The notes below the pieces were generated by a model, which saw nothing but the letters and a program-made list of their open reading frames with translations, searched no databases and was not told where the DNA came from. This document shows positions 8,019 to 16,892 of a stretch of 64,000 nucleotides of DNA, piece after piece. Where the stretch lies: the NCBI GenBank assembly GCA_041690255.1, contig JAWLHU010000002.1:62001-126000 (forward strand), in the 5' to 3' direction. Both the position numbers and the translations under genes were made by a program. The DNA is from JAWLHU01 sp041690255. GTDB taxonomy: Bacteria; Bacillota; Sulfobacillia; Symbiobacteriales; Symbiobacteriaceae. Positions within the stretch are counted from its first letter, which is position 1. Each line of letters starts with the position of its first letter.

Positions 8019-9139
8019 CTTACTCCGCTCCCTCCGGGCTTGAGTTGGTAGGTTCCCTTTATGAAGGCGTAGATCTCCTCGTAGAAGGCCCGCTCCTGTG
8101 GATCAGGGCTGCCGTACATGCGCTCAATGCCGTCGGGCCCGTGGAACCAGGCGACCGCCGACTCGGTCATGTAGCCGTACGTCACGCCGCCGTTCAGGTA
8201 GTCCCGGAAGCGGGCATTCCGCTCGGGCGATGTGGCAATCGGCTCATCCAGCTCGAAGAAGTACTCCATTTCAAAGCCGGCGTTGCGCGCCCTGGCCACG
8301 TTGGCAGGCCCCTCGATCCCCGGGGTGTTGACATAGAACATGTGGTTCGGCTGGTTGAAGGCGAGATCGAAGTAGTACGCCTGGTAATCATCCAGCAGAT
8401 GGGTATTGTACGAGGCGGTGAAGGGGATCCAGAGCAGCTTCTTGCCCAGGCCCCGCAGGAAGGTGTGGAACTCCTTGAGCAGCCAGTGGTCGTCCACCTC
8501 CCAGCCGCGGTAGACGGTCTCGAAGGGCCAGTAGAAGCCCAGCAGGTTCACGTGCGGCCAGTGCTCCGGGTTCCAGCGGGCGAGCGCCTCGGTGACGAAC
8601 CAGGTGACTGCCGCGAGCCGGTCCTGGGTCGCCTTCATAAGGTTCTGGCCCAGGGTGGAGAAGTTGAGGGAGCGACTTGAACCGGGCAGCTTGCCCCAGT
8701 TGGCCTGGGTGATCACCGGATACGGGACCAGCAGCACCACGTTCCGCTTGTGGGCCGAGGCGGGAAGCACCTGACCCGCCCGTTCGACCGCCTCGTTCAG
8801 GGCGTCCAGGTAGCCGCCCTCACCGAAGTAGATCTCCAGCAGCTCTTCGTTGTCCTGCTTCCTGGCGGCGTTGGGGAAGGGAATGGCATAGAAGTCACCC
8901 TCGCCGCTCATGGAGGTCCCCCGGTTCCAGTCGGCAATGAAGGCGTTGCCGGAAGGGGCGACGGGCGGGGTGAAGAGGAAGGAGTCAAAGAGCCAGTCGG
9001 TCGGGGCGCCGGCCGGGTCGAGGTGGGCGACATAGGGGCGGAGCCGCTCCGGGTTCCACTCCCCTTTTCGGGAGCTGTAGAGCAGAACGATATGGCGCAG
9101 GTAGCCCATATCGGGGTGGCCTGGCGGGAAGTAGGGCAT
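8015..9139 (-). CDS. DUF4855 family protein
   Basis: A protein of about 374 residues resembling the DUF4855 family: LRHIVLLYSSRKGEWNPERL, DWLFDSFLFTPP, a long segment ending KRNVVLLVPYP, then PHVNLLGFYWPFE. Such proteins occur in polysaccharide-use loci, are often large and extracellular, and are likely TIM barrels of unknown activity. This copy has no visible signal peptide. The ATG at 9139 is preferred because AGGAGGCG lies 5-10 bases upstream and it follows the ROK gene stop by a few bases; a longer start at 9169 would overlap that gene. A role in processing imported glycans is inferred from context only. Confidence 0.65.
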   Translation of the reverse strand: MPYFPPGHPDMGYLRHIVLLYSSRKGEWNPERLRPYVAHLDPAGAPTDWLFDSFLFTPPVAPSGNAFIADWNRGTSMSGEGDFYAIPFPNAARKQDNEELLEIYFGEGGYLDALNEAVERAGQVLPASAHKRNVVLLVPYPVITQANWGKLPGSSRSLNFSTLGQNLMKATQDRLAAVTWFVTEALARWNPEHWPHVNLLGFYWPFETVYRGWEVDDHWLLKEFHTFLRGLGKKLLWIPFTASYNTHLLDDYQAYYFDLAFNQPNHMFYVNTPGIEGPANVARARNAGFEMEYFFELDEPIATSPERNARFRDYLNGGVTYGYMTESAVAWFHGPDGIERMYGSPDPQERAFYEEIYAFIKGTYQLKPGGSGVR

Positions 9140-9143
9140 AGGG

Positions 9144-10079
9144 TTACGCCTCCTGATGGGGGAGCACAAGTGCAGCGGCGCCGATCACGCCGGCATCATC
9201 GCCCAGGGCACAGCGGTCCAGGCGGGCCCGGCCCCGGGTCATGGGCCAGCTCTCCAGATGGCGCTGGACCCGATCGATCAGGGGCTGGCCGGCCAGGGAG
9301 ACCCCGCCGCCCAGGAGGACGAGCTGCGGGTCAAAGAGATTCTGAAGGCCGGCAATCCCCACGGCCAGCATGTAGGAGGCCTCGGCCACGACCTGATCGG
9401 CCAAGCTGTCCCCAGCGGCAGCGGCGGCGAAGACCGCCTTGGCGGAGAGGCGCTCCACCGTCTTGAGGCTGCTGGCCCGGCCGGTGGCCAGGGCCTCACC
9501 TGCCATGCGGACAATGCCGGTCGCCGAGGCGTAGGTCTCCAGGCAGCCGTTCATGCCGCAGGGGCAGTGGGGGCCGTCCGCTCTGACGACGATATGGCCC
9601 AGTTCGGCCCCGCGCCCCGTTGCGCCGATCAAGAGCTTCCCGTCAATGATCACCCCGCCGCCGACCCCGGTTCCCAGGGTGAGGCAGATCAGGTGGCCCA
9701 CGCCCTTGCCTGCGCCGAAGCGATACTCGGCCAGTGCGGCGACGTTGGCGTCATTCTCCACCTTGACGGGCAGGCCCAGGGCCTCATGGATCCGCCGGGC
9801 GATGGGCATGCCGGTCCAGCCGGGCAGGTTCTCGTTGGCGAAAGCGCAGGAGGCGGTGGTCGGATCGATCTGACCCGGGCTTCCCACGCCGATCCCCTGC
9901 ACGGGGTGCTCGGCGATCAGGCCACGGGCCGTCTCAAGAATGCGGGCCATGAGCCGCTCGCCGCCATCCTTCGCCTGGGTTGCGATCGAGAGCTTGTGGC
10001 AGATCCGCCCCTGCTGGTCAATGATCCCGAAGACGGTGTTGGTGCCACCGATATCGATACCGAGGGCCAGGCTCTCCAT
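9144..10079 (-). CDS. ROK-family sugar kinase (glucokinase/ManNAc kinase type)
   Basis: A 311-residue ROK kinase. The phosphate-1 motif GIDIGGTNT is at the N-terminus, and the general-base region VKVENDANVAALAE and LTLGTGVGGGVI follow. The ROK zinc motif is complete: GAELGHIVV then CPCGMNGCLETYAS. It phosphorylates a hexose or N-acetylhexosamine with ATP. In a cluster with NanE, an N-acetylmannosamine kinase (NanK-like) role is attractive, since NanE acts on ManNAc-6-phosphate, but glucose or other sugars cannot be excluded from sequence. No DNA-binding domain is present, so it is a kinase rather than a NagC-type repressor. Confidence 0.85.
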   Translation of the reverse strand: MESLALGIDIGGTNTVFGIIDQQGRICHKLSIATQAKDGGERLMARILETARGLIAEHPVQGIGVGSPGQIDPTTASCAFANENLPGWTGMPIARRIHEALGLPVKVENDANVAALAEYRFGAGKGVGHLICLTLGTGVGGGVIIDGKLLIGATGRGAELGHIVVRADGPHCPCGMNGCLETYASATGIVRMAGEALATGRASSLKTVERLSAKAVFAAAAAGDSLADQVVAEASYMLAVGIAGLQNLFDPQLVLLGGGVSLAGQPLIDRVQRHLESWPMTRGRARLDRCALGDDAGVIGAAALVLPHQEA

Positions 10080-10111
10080 GGGTGCGCCTCCTGATCGGGC
10101 GAAAGTAGGGG

Positions 10112-11041
10112 TTAGGGGGCCGGCCAGGTGGTCAGGCGGGCCCGGAGGAGTGTCTCAGCGATCGTTGTCATTTCGGTGGGGGGAACGGGGGAGAGCCCGC
10201 TCTGCACCATGTCCAGGAACCGTTCCATGGTGCCGGTGTACCCGTAGTCCTGAAGGGGGCCGTTCTGGCCGGATGGGGCCTGGGCGGTCCGTGTTCCGTG
10301 GCTGCCGAAGAGGGTGATCGAGTAACCGTGGGCCGAGCTTCCGCTGATCAGATTCATGGTGGCGATGCGGCCGTCAAGATACAGAAGGGTGATGGCGGCC
10401 GTATCCTCAGAGCGGCTGGCCAGGAACCGGCGCCGGGCGGTGACAGCGTGGGGGAGACCCCAGCCGGTGCCCAGGGTGGAGGCGAGCAGGTCGAGTGCGT
10501 GCTGCCCCATGGTCATGAGTGTGCCGCCACCCCGCTCCGGCTCGTCCTGCCAGGTGTTCTCCGGCCTCAGGTAGGCCTCGATCGAGTGGCAGATCGTGAC
10601 GGTGGCCCCGAGAACTGTGCCCAGCGACTCATTGGCCAACGCCTCCCGCAACGGGTCGAAGGCCGCCGCATACCGGAGGATGGAGGTGCTGAACCAGGGA
10701 GTCCGGCCCTGATCGGCAGCCTGAATGATCGCGACCAGGTCACCCCGGTCCACCGCCAGGGGTCGGTCAATGAAGGTGGGCACGCCGGCCCGCAGGAAGG
10801 GAAGGGCGTGGGCCAGGTGGTCCGAGGCGACCCCACAGACCAGAACCCCGTCGGGCTGCATGGCGGCGATCGCCTCCGGAGACTCACAGGGGTCGGCGCC
10901 ATACTGCGCGGCGAAATCGGCCACCTTGGCAGGATCTGGGTCCCAGACGTAGGCGGGCTGGGCGCCCAGATCCCTGAGCACCTGGGCGAAGGTGTAGGGG
11001 TGGGAGAGGCCGAGCCCGACCATGCCGATGCGGGGCTTCAT
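10112..11041 (-). CDS. Gfo/Idh/MocA-family oxidoreductase, atypical
   Basis: A 309-residue NAD(P)-dependent dehydrogenase-like protein with an N-terminal Rossmann fold (IGMVGLGLSHPYTFAQ) and C-terminal substrate-binding domain. The family's EKP motif, whose lysine takes part in catalysis, is replaced by DRP in TFIDRPLAVD, and the downstream GGGTLMTMGQHALDLL keeps the substrate-domain histidine. Loss of the lysine raises the possibility of altered chemistry. It is the first of three Gfo/Idh/MocA genes plus an MDR dehydrogenase lying side by side, all on the minus strand and tightly packed, so a multistep oxidation or epimerisation of a sugar is likely. Confidence 0.8.
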   Translation of the reverse strand: MKPRIGMVGLGLSHPYTFAQVLRDLGAQPAYVWDPDPAKVADFAAQYGADPCESPEAIAAMQPDGVLVCGVASDHLAHALPFLRAGVPTFIDRPLAVDRGDLVAIIQAADQGRTPWFSTSILRYAAAFDPLREALANESLGTVLGATVTICHSIEAYLRPENTWQDEPERGGGTLMTMGQHALDLLASTLGTGWGLPHAVTARRRFLASRSEDTAAITLLYLDGRIATMNLISGSSAHGYSITLFGSHGTRTAQAPSGQNGPLQDYGYTGTMERFLDMVQSGLSPVPPTEMTTIAETLLRARLTTWPAP

Positions 11042-11048
11042 GAGGATG

Positions 11049-12047
11049 TTACGGGTGGCGCAGCAGGACGCCCAGTGCGCCGGCTGCGGACTGCTGCATG
11101 GTCCGATAGGCCTCGGGGGCCTCCGCCAGCGTGAACTCGTGGGTGATCAGGGGAGCGACCCGGACCGATCCCCGGGCCACCAGCCGGAGGAACTCGCCCA
11201 GGTTCCGCCCCTCGGTCCAGCGCACATAGCCCGCCGGGTAGTCGACGCCGTCCCGCTCGTAGACCGGGTCGTACCGGCCTGGCCCACCGGCCCGGGCGAT
11301 GACGATATCGGCCTCCTTCTGGAACTGCTTCTCCCGGTCGAAGCGGCCCGGGAAGTTGCCGACGATCACGACCCGTCCCTGGTGTCGGACCAGGTCGAGG
11401 GCCTGATCCAAGAAGGGTGCGGCGTCGCCGCTGGCGCAGACCTGAATGCTGTCTGCCCCGCGCCCCTCGGTCAGGGCGAGGACCGCCTCCTTCAGGGCGT
11501 TCTGGTCGGGCGTGAGCACGGTTGCACCGGGAAGGGCGTCACGCCGGGCGGCGACCGGGTCGGTAGCCACCACCTGCATGCCCGCCGCCCCGGCGATCTG
11601 CGCGACCATGTTCCCCAGGAGGCCCAGGCCGACGACGACCACCGTCTCGCCGAACTGGTTGCCGCCCCGGCGCACCGAGTGGATGGCGACCGTGCCGAGG
11701 CCGGCGAAGGCCGCCTCCCGGAGCGTCACGCCCTCCGGCACCCGGCGGACCAGGTTATGGGGGACGGAGAGGAGGGAGCCATGGTAGGTGTAGGGGCCGC
11801 CATAGCAGGCGACCGGGTCGCCCGGCTGGAAGCCGTCCACGGTCGACTCCACCACCCGACCGGCGGCGCTGTACCCCAGCGTGAAGGGGGCGATGTCGCC
11901 CACCTTCCGCTGGATCAGGCCAAGCTCTGTCCCCGGGCTGACCAGGGAGTAGGCGGTCTCAACCAGGACCCGGCCTGGCTCCAGCACGGGGTCGGGAGCG
12001 TCGGCGACCAGGATCTGACCGCCCGCCCGCAGTTCTACGCGCTTCAT
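11049..12047 (-). CDS. Medium-chain (zinc-type) alcohol/sugar dehydrogenase homolog
   Basis: A 332-residue MDR protein: a GroES-like N-terminal domain (SLVSPGTELGLIQ, GYSAAGRVVE, GDPVACYGG) and a Rossmann domain with VVVVGLGLLGNMVAQIAG. The catalytic zinc Cys usual in this place (GxCxxD/HE) is replaced by SPGTE, as in the threonine/sorbitol-like subgroup often paired with Gfo/Idh/MocA proteins. It probably oxidises a ring hydroxyl with NAD(P). Its ATG overlaps the stop of the upstream Gfo/Idh/MocA gene (4 bp), so the two are translationally coupled and likely act in sequence. Confidence 0.8.
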   Translation of the reverse strand: MKRVELRAGGQILVADAPDPVLEPGRVLVETAYSLVSPGTELGLIQRKVGDIAPFTLGYSAAGRVVESTVDGFQPGDPVACYGGPYTYHGSLLSVPHNLVRRVPEGVTLREAAFAGLGTVAIHSVRRGGNQFGETVVVVGLGLLGNMVAQIAGAAGMQVVATDPVAARRDALPGATVLTPDQNALKEAVLALTEGRGADSIQVCASGDAAPFLDQALDLVRHQGRVVIVGNFPGRFDREKQFQKEADIVIARAGGPGRYDPVYERDGVDYPAGYVRWTEGRNLGEFLRLVARGSVRVAPLITHEFTLAEAPEAYRTMQQSAAGALGVLLRHP

Positions 12048-13036
12048 AGAGCCACCTCCGCCAGCGGGATGACCCGTTGCTCCTCGCTGGAGCGGTAGGC
12101 AGCCAGAGCGACGGCCATGGCGGCGAGGCCATCCTCCCCGGTAATCGGGACCGGATGGCCGGTGGTGAGGGCGGTTACGAAGGCGTCGACCAGGCCGGTA
12201 TCCATGTCGGAGCCCCAGGGGAGGTACTGGGCCTTCATGGCATCGTTGTTGTAGAGGGTAAGGGACTGGGCGAAGGCGTCCAGTGTCAGGGTGCCGTTTG
12301 TCCCGACGATCTCCATGGTCACATCGCCCCAGGTGGGGTAGGCAGCCGGGCGGGACCAGGAGGGGTCGAGGGTGGCGAAGACGCCCGAGTCGAAGCGCAT
12401 GGCCAGGGTGCCGGCGTCATCGCAGTTCGGGGTGCCAAAGCGGGTGCCGGCCTCGGCGTAGACCGTGGCGACCTCAGCGCCCAAGAACCAGCGCATCAGG
12501 TCGACGACATGCACCGTATGGTCCATGACGGCCCCACCGCCGGAGAGTTCCTTCTGAATGAACCAGCCGCCCGGGTTGGAGCCCCGGTTGGTGCCCTTGA
12601 TCGCCAAGATACGGCCCAGCCGACCCTCCACCACGGCGGCCCGAGCCCGCTGAACGGCGGGGGCGAAGCGGACGGGGAAGGCGGTCATGAGCTGAACGCC
12701 AGACTCACGGGCGGCGGCAATCATGGCCTGAGCATCGGCAACGGTGGTGGCAAGCGGCTTCTCGCAGAGGATATGCTTGCCCGCCCGCGCTGCCTCGATC
12801 GCCAGGGGGGCATGGTAGAGGTTCTCCGAGCAGATGATCACGGCATCGACCGCCTGGAGAAGGGCGGGGGTGCCGGCATAGAAGCTGGTCCCGAACTGGG
12901 TCGCCACCTGGTTGCCACGTTCTGCATCGGCGTCCCAGATCCCGACGAGCCGGGCGTCGGGGCGGGCCTTCAGGGACCGGGCGTAGCTGTAGGCGTGCAT
13001 GTGGGCGAAGGAGAGAATGCCGACCTTCAGTGACAT
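12044..13036 (-). CDS. Gfo/Idh/MocA-family sugar oxidoreductase
   Basis: A 330-residue NAD(P)-dependent oxidoreductase with N-terminal Rossmann fold (KVGILSFAHMHAYSYA), the catalytic EKP motif (ILCEKPLATT), and the C-terminal domain motif GGGAVMDHTVHVVDLMRWF carrying the conserved Asp/His. These enzymes oxidise or epimerise sugars, inositols or their glycosides. It sits between another family member (one base apart) and the MDR dehydrogenase (4-bp overlap). The substrate is unknown; an N-acetylated or glycosidic sugar is likely given the cluster. Confidence 0.87.
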   Translation of the reverse strand: MSLKVGILSFAHMHAYSYARSLKARPDARLVGIWDADAERGNQVATQFGTSFYAGTPALLQAVDAVIICSENLYHAPLAIEAARAGKHILCEKPLATTVADAQAMIAAARESGVQLMTAFPVRFAPAVQRARAAVVEGRLGRILAIKGTNRGSNPGGWFIQKELSGGGAVMDHTVHVVDLMRWFLGAEVATVYAEAGTRFGTPNCDDAGTLAMRFDSGVFATLDPSWSRPAAYPTWGDVTMEIVGTNGTLTLDAFAQSLTLYNNDAMKAQYLPWGSDMDTGLVDAFVTALTTGHPVPITGEDGLAAMAVALAAYRSSEEQRVIPLAEVAL

Positions 13037-13037
13037 G

Positions 13038-14030
13038 CTACCGGCCTCCCTTCAGATAGACCGGCTGGCCGGTCCGGGCGGACTCGACGGCAGCCAGGGC
13101 AATGCGGAGCGCCTCGGTGGCGTCCTGCGGGGTGACCTTGAACGGGGCGCCGGTGCGGAGGCAGTCGGCGAAGTGGCGCAGCTCAGCGGTGTAGGGCGAC
13201 TCCGAGAGGGGAGACTCGGGCACCGCCACACCGCCGCCGCTCGCTATGGATGCCCGCTGGTGAACCACCAGGGGGGTGGAGAGAGTCGATTTGTGCTCCA
13301 GGACTCCCTTGGTGCCGGCGACCTCCAGTGCGGTGGTAAAGCCCTGGTGGGCCCAGGTCCCCTCCACATGACCGATGGCGCCGCTGGCGAACCGGAGGGT
13401 GACCAGGTCGTACTGGAGCCGGTTCAGCTCGCGACCGGCGGTGGAGAGAGCGTAGACCCGTTCGACCTCGCCGAAACTCCAGCGGAGCCAGTCGAAGTCG
13501 TGGATCAGCATATCGACCACCAGGCCGCCGCTCTGGGTGAAGTCGGCGTACCAGTCATCGGTGGCCATGGGGAACTGGCCGCCCCGGCTCGTGCGGATCA
13601 CGCCGGGCTCGCCCACCTGGCCGGCCAGGACGGCATCGTGGGCGGCGGCGTACTCGGGGAAGAAGCGGAGCACCTGGGCGACAAAGAGGCGGACACCGGC
13701 CTGCTCGCAGGCGGCGATCATCTCTTCCGCATCGGCCACGGAGAGGGCGATCGGCTTCTCGCAGACCACGTGCTTCCCGGCGGCGGCCGCCAGGAGGACA
13801 TGGCGCTTGTGCAGCGGTGTGGGGAGGCAGATATCGATCACATCGACAGATGGGTCGCTGAGGACCTGGTCAAGCGAAGCGGCAACCCGGGCACCGCAGA
13901 CGGCGGCGGCCCGCTCCGCCGCATCGGGGCGGCGGTCGAAGACCCAGGCAACCTGGGCACCCTGGACCTCGGCCCAGCCGGCGGCGTGGGTCGAGCCCAT
14001 GGTCCCTGCACCAAGCAGAGCGACTCTCAC
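13038..14030 (-). CDS. Gfo/Idh/MocA-family oxidoreductase
   Basis: A 330-residue paralog of its neighbour: Rossmann motif VALLGAGTMGSTHAAGW, catalytic EKP in HVVCEKPIALS, and a C-terminal signature GGLVVDMLIHDFDWLRW. It probably works on the same sugar series with NAD(P). The start ATG at 14030 lies 155 bp downstream (in transcription) of the heparinase-like gene, across a G-rich simple repeat. Expression of this and the following genes could therefore be influenced by that repeat. Confidence 0.87.
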   Translation of the reverse strand: MRVALLGAGTMGSTHAAGWAEVQGAQVAWVFDRRPDAAERAAAVCGARVAASLDQVLSDPSVDVIDICLPTPLHKRHVLLAAAAGKHVVCEKPIALSVADAEEMIAACEQAGVRLFVAQVLRFFPEYAAAHDAVLAGQVGEPGVIRTSRGGQFPMATDDWYADFTQSGGLVVDMLIHDFDWLRWSFGEVERVYALSTAGRELNRLQYDLVTLRFASGAIGHVEGTWAHQGFTTALEVAGTKGVLEHKSTLSTPLVVHQRASIASGGGVAVPESPLSESPYTAELRHFADCLRTGAPFKVTPQDATEALRIALAAVESARTGQPVYLKGGR

Positions 14031-14060
14031 GGTCAGATTCCTCCTTAGCGAGCCTGTAAA

Positions 14061-14178
14061 GGTAGGGTAGAGGGGGGGTAGAGTGAGGGGTAGAGGGGGG
14101 GTAGAGGGTAGGGTAGAGGGGGGGTAGAGGGGAGGGTAGAGAGGGGGTAGAGGGGGGGTAGAGGGGGGGTAGAGGGGA
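14061..14178. repeat. G-rich simple repeat (GTAGAGGGGGG-like units)
   Basis: About 118 bp of imperfect tandem units of 8-12 bases built on GTAGAGGGGGG, with G runs of 4-7 on the + strand; the minus-strand transcript would be C-rich. It fills the gap between the heparinase-like gene and the next Gfo/Idh/MocA gene. The many G runs could form G-quadruplexes, and the repeat is a slippage-prone site. Confidence 0.9.
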
Positions 14179-14184
14179 CCCGCC

Positions 14185-16878
14185 TTATAGCTCCACCTCG
14201 GGTTCCGCTCCCCAGCGGTGCTCGATCCAGGCAGCGTGACCCTCCCGGCTGATCCTCAGCCGGCCCGCCTCCCAGGCGACCTGGGGCGCCTCCTGGCCCG
14301 GCAGCACCGGGGCCAGGACCGTGACGAACCGCGTCTGGTTCGCCCGCTGGGTGGTGCTGTAGCGCAGGTGGTACTCGTGGGGGATCTCCTTCGTGGGCTG
14401 CATGCCCTCCGGGAAGCCCTCGGTCACCTGCCAGTCCAGCCCGACTGGATCAAGCATGTAGACCTCCAGCGACGCCTTCTCCCGGATGACGGTCGTGCGG
14501 ACGAGATCACATTCCCGGCGGATCAGCGGCGCCGCATGGGTGTGCAGCAGCCAGTCGATCCGAGCGGGTTCGGGGGTCTCGACCTCGTCGATCAGGACGA
14601 AGGACTGCATTGCCCGCAGGTAGAGCACATGCCGCTCATACCGTGTCACCCGGCCCTGGTAGACCAGCGGGTTGGAGGCGTCAGCCCGAATGTAGTCACA
14701 GGTCTCGGTCGAGCGGAAGCCGGTCACCTTTCCGTGGGCGCCCGCCATCTGGACGGCCTGGCCCTGGCCATCGACCAGGATTGTGTTGTGTGCCTCGGTC
14801 TTGATATACCAGCCGTTGAAGTGGGGGCTGCCATAGTAGTCGTAGCAGCCGGAGTCGATCACCAGCGGCTCCCCGCCGGCGAAGAGTATGAACGTGTTCT
14901 GATCGGCGTGGCTGTGGCCGCCGCCTACCCCGTAGAAGTGGCCGCTGTGCAGGGCGAAGTGGATCCCCTGCTGGTGCTCCAATGTACTGTGAATGAAGGC
15001 CCAGCCGGCCTCCTCGAAGAGGGTGGCCAGGGGCAGGTCCACCGGGGGCCGCTCAGCAAGAGCGGGGTCCCACCAGAGGTAGATGCGGAGGAGGAGGCCG
15101 GGCCGCTCAGGGTCGCTCGCTGCGTACGCCTTCCGTGCGTACCACTGGGCGTGCTCGTCCCGGGTCCGCGAGGCCAGGCAGAACATCTGGGCGGCATCCT
15201 CCCCACCCGGCGGGTGGTTGTGCGTGTCGCCGAAGGAGAGGCCCGGTCCGTCGGGCGGAGCGACATAGATCTTGAACTTGGAGGTCCTCTGCAGCCACGG
15301 ATGGGTGTAGAGATCGAGCCCGGTCACCGCCCGATAGGCGTCGCAGAGGTCGAAGACGAAGCCCAGGCCATAGGTCCAGTAGTCGCTGCCCTCATGCCAC
15401 TCGCCGTCCACTCCGCCGAGGCAGAGGTATCGACCTACATAGATCTCGGCGGCGAACTGCGCCCATTCGGGGGCTTCATCTACCTCGCCCCAGAGGGCCA
15501 GGGCCCCGAATGCCAGCGCTGTGGTCTGGAACCAGGGGTGGTTGTTGTTCGGATCGTTCTCGAAGGGGTTCAGGTAGCGGTAGAGCGCCCGGCAGCGCCC
15601 CTCGATCGCCTGGCGCACCACGGCCCGCTCCCGCTCCGCGAGCGAGGCGTAGATCGCATCGTAGCCGATGGAGAGGCCGACGAGGGTATCGTGGGCAGCG
15701 TGATCGACGGACTCAATGCCGGTCGAGCCAGTCGGGTCCCATTGGGCGGCGTGCAGGAGCCAGGTCCGGATCATCTCGCGGTAGCGGTCCTCGCCGGAGA
15801 TGGCGTAGGCCAGGGAGCCGAGGGAGAGGAGGTCCAGGACCCGAGCGCCGGCCGCGACGATCTCCCGCCACCGCTCGACGGTCCAGTAGCCGTCATCGTA
15901 CCCCGGTGGCTCGGGGGGCGGCCCCGCCTCGGTCGGACCGGTATCTTGCATGTTCCGGATCGCCGCTACGTGGGCGACGGGCTGGTCAAGGACCGCCTGG
16001 ATCTTGGCCCAGAGGTCGGCCTTGACGCCGGTGGCCTCCGCCTTCTGTGCCGCCGTGAGGGCAGAGGCGGGGAAGCGCGGGTGCACAGGAGCGATCAGTG
16101 ACAGATCGGGTACCGGGAATGTGAACTCGCCCGTCAACTCGACCCGGCCCGGCTCCGGCGACCAGGGGCCGGGGGTGCCGTTGGTGCTCAGGACGGCGAC
16201 CCGGTAGTACCAGGTACCGGTGGCCAAGGGCTTGAGGGGCATATGCCAGTTGGTCCAGAGGTTCACGCTGACCACATCGACCGAGAAGGTTGGGTCCTGG
16301 CTGTACTGAAGCCGGTAAACCGAGGCCCCCGGGACCGTGGGCCAGTTGAGCCAGAAGGGATTGGCCCGGGACTCCGTACGAGGGGTGAGCAGGACCAGTT
16401 GGGAGGGCTCGCCGGGCCGGGGAGAGGGCGAGTAGCATTCGAATTCCGCCACGCCAAGCACGGTGGGACGGGAGGCCGGGCCGCCGCCGGCGGCCATGAA
16501 GAGGCGGAGCACCGACAGCTCTATCGCACCCAGTTCCACCACCGTCACCGGGTCTTCGTCGGTGGTGACGCGCCCCTGGACCGGCATCCACTCGGTGCCA
16601 GTCCAGGTCTGCAACTGCCATGACTTCGGCTTGAGGAACCCACCGTTCTCCTGCGCCCACCAGAGTTCGACCCGGTCGATCACCTGCGGGCCGGGGAAGA
16701 GCAGTGCCAGCCAGTGATCCGTATCGGTAGAGGCGGAGAGCCAGCGGACTTTGCCCCACCGGCCCTCCTCGGAGATCTCGTTCCGCTTCCCGTCATGGAC
16801 GGGCCAGGTGCGGTACCAGCCCAGATAGTCACTGGCCGCTGCCCGGGTACCAAAGGAAGCAAGCGCTACGTTTTGCAT
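14185..16878 (-). CDS. Heparinase II/III-like polysaccharide lyase with discoidin-like N-terminus
   Basis: A protein of about 897 residues. Residues 1-170 look like an F5/8C (discoidin) carbohydrate-binding module and residues 175-260 like a fibronectin III module (NPFWLNWPTVPGASVYRLQYS). About 270-500 is an alpha-helical toroid domain (DUF4962-like, with NDPNNNHPWFQTT). The rest is a heparinase II/III beta-sandwich, with the signature GGGHSHADQNTFILFAGGEP followed by AHNTILVDGQ. Lyases of this type cleave uronic-acid polysaccharides such as heparin, alginate or related glycans. The ATG at 16878 follows TAGGAGAG. No signal peptide is visible, so it probably cuts imported oligosaccharides inside the cell. 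It lies immediately after oppF in the operon. Confidence 0.85.
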   Translation of the reverse strand: MQNVALASFGTRAAASDYLGWYRTWPVHDGKRNEISEEGRWGKVRWLSASTDTDHWLALLFPGPQVIDRVELWWAQENGGFLKPKSWQLQTWTGTEWMPVQGRVTTDEDPVTVVELGAIELSVLRLFMAAGGGPASRPTVLGVAEFECYSPSPRPGEPSQLVLLTPRTESRANPFWLNWPTVPGASVYRLQYSQDPTFSVDVVSVNLWTNWHMPLKPLATGTWYYRVAVLSTNGTPGPWSPEPGRVELTGEFTFPVPDLSLIAPVHPRFPASALTAAQKAEATGVKADLWAKIQAVLDQPVAHVAAIRNMQDTGPTEAGPPPEPPGYDDGYWTVERWREIVAAGARVLDLLSLGSLAYAISGEDRYREMIRTWLLHAAQWDPTGSTGIESVDHAAHDTLVGLSIGYDAIYASLAERERAVVRQAIEGRCRALYRYLNPFENDPNNNHPWFQTTALAFGALALWGEVDEAPEWAQFAAEIYVGRYLCLGGVDGEWHEGSDYWTYGLGFVFDLCDAYRAVTGLDLYTHPWLQRTSKFKIYVAPPDGPGLSFGDTHNHPPGGEDAAQMFCLASRTRDEHAQWYARKAYAASDPERPGLLLRIYLWWDPALAERPPVDLPLATLFEEAGWAFIHSTLEHQQGIHFALHSGHFYGVGGGHSHADQNTFILFAGGEPLVIDSGCYDYYGSPHFNGWYIKTEAHNTILVDGQGQAVQMAGAHGKVTGFRSTETCDYIRADASNPLVYQGRVTRYERHVLYLRAMQSFVLIDEVETPEPARIDWLLHTHAAPLIRRECDLVRTTVIREKASLEVYMLDPVGLDWQVTEGFPEGMQPTKEIPHEYHLRYSTTQRANQTRFVTVLAPVLPGQEAPQVAWEAGRLRISREGHAAWIEHRWGAEPEVEL

Positions 16879-16892
16879 GTGCTTTTTCTCTC

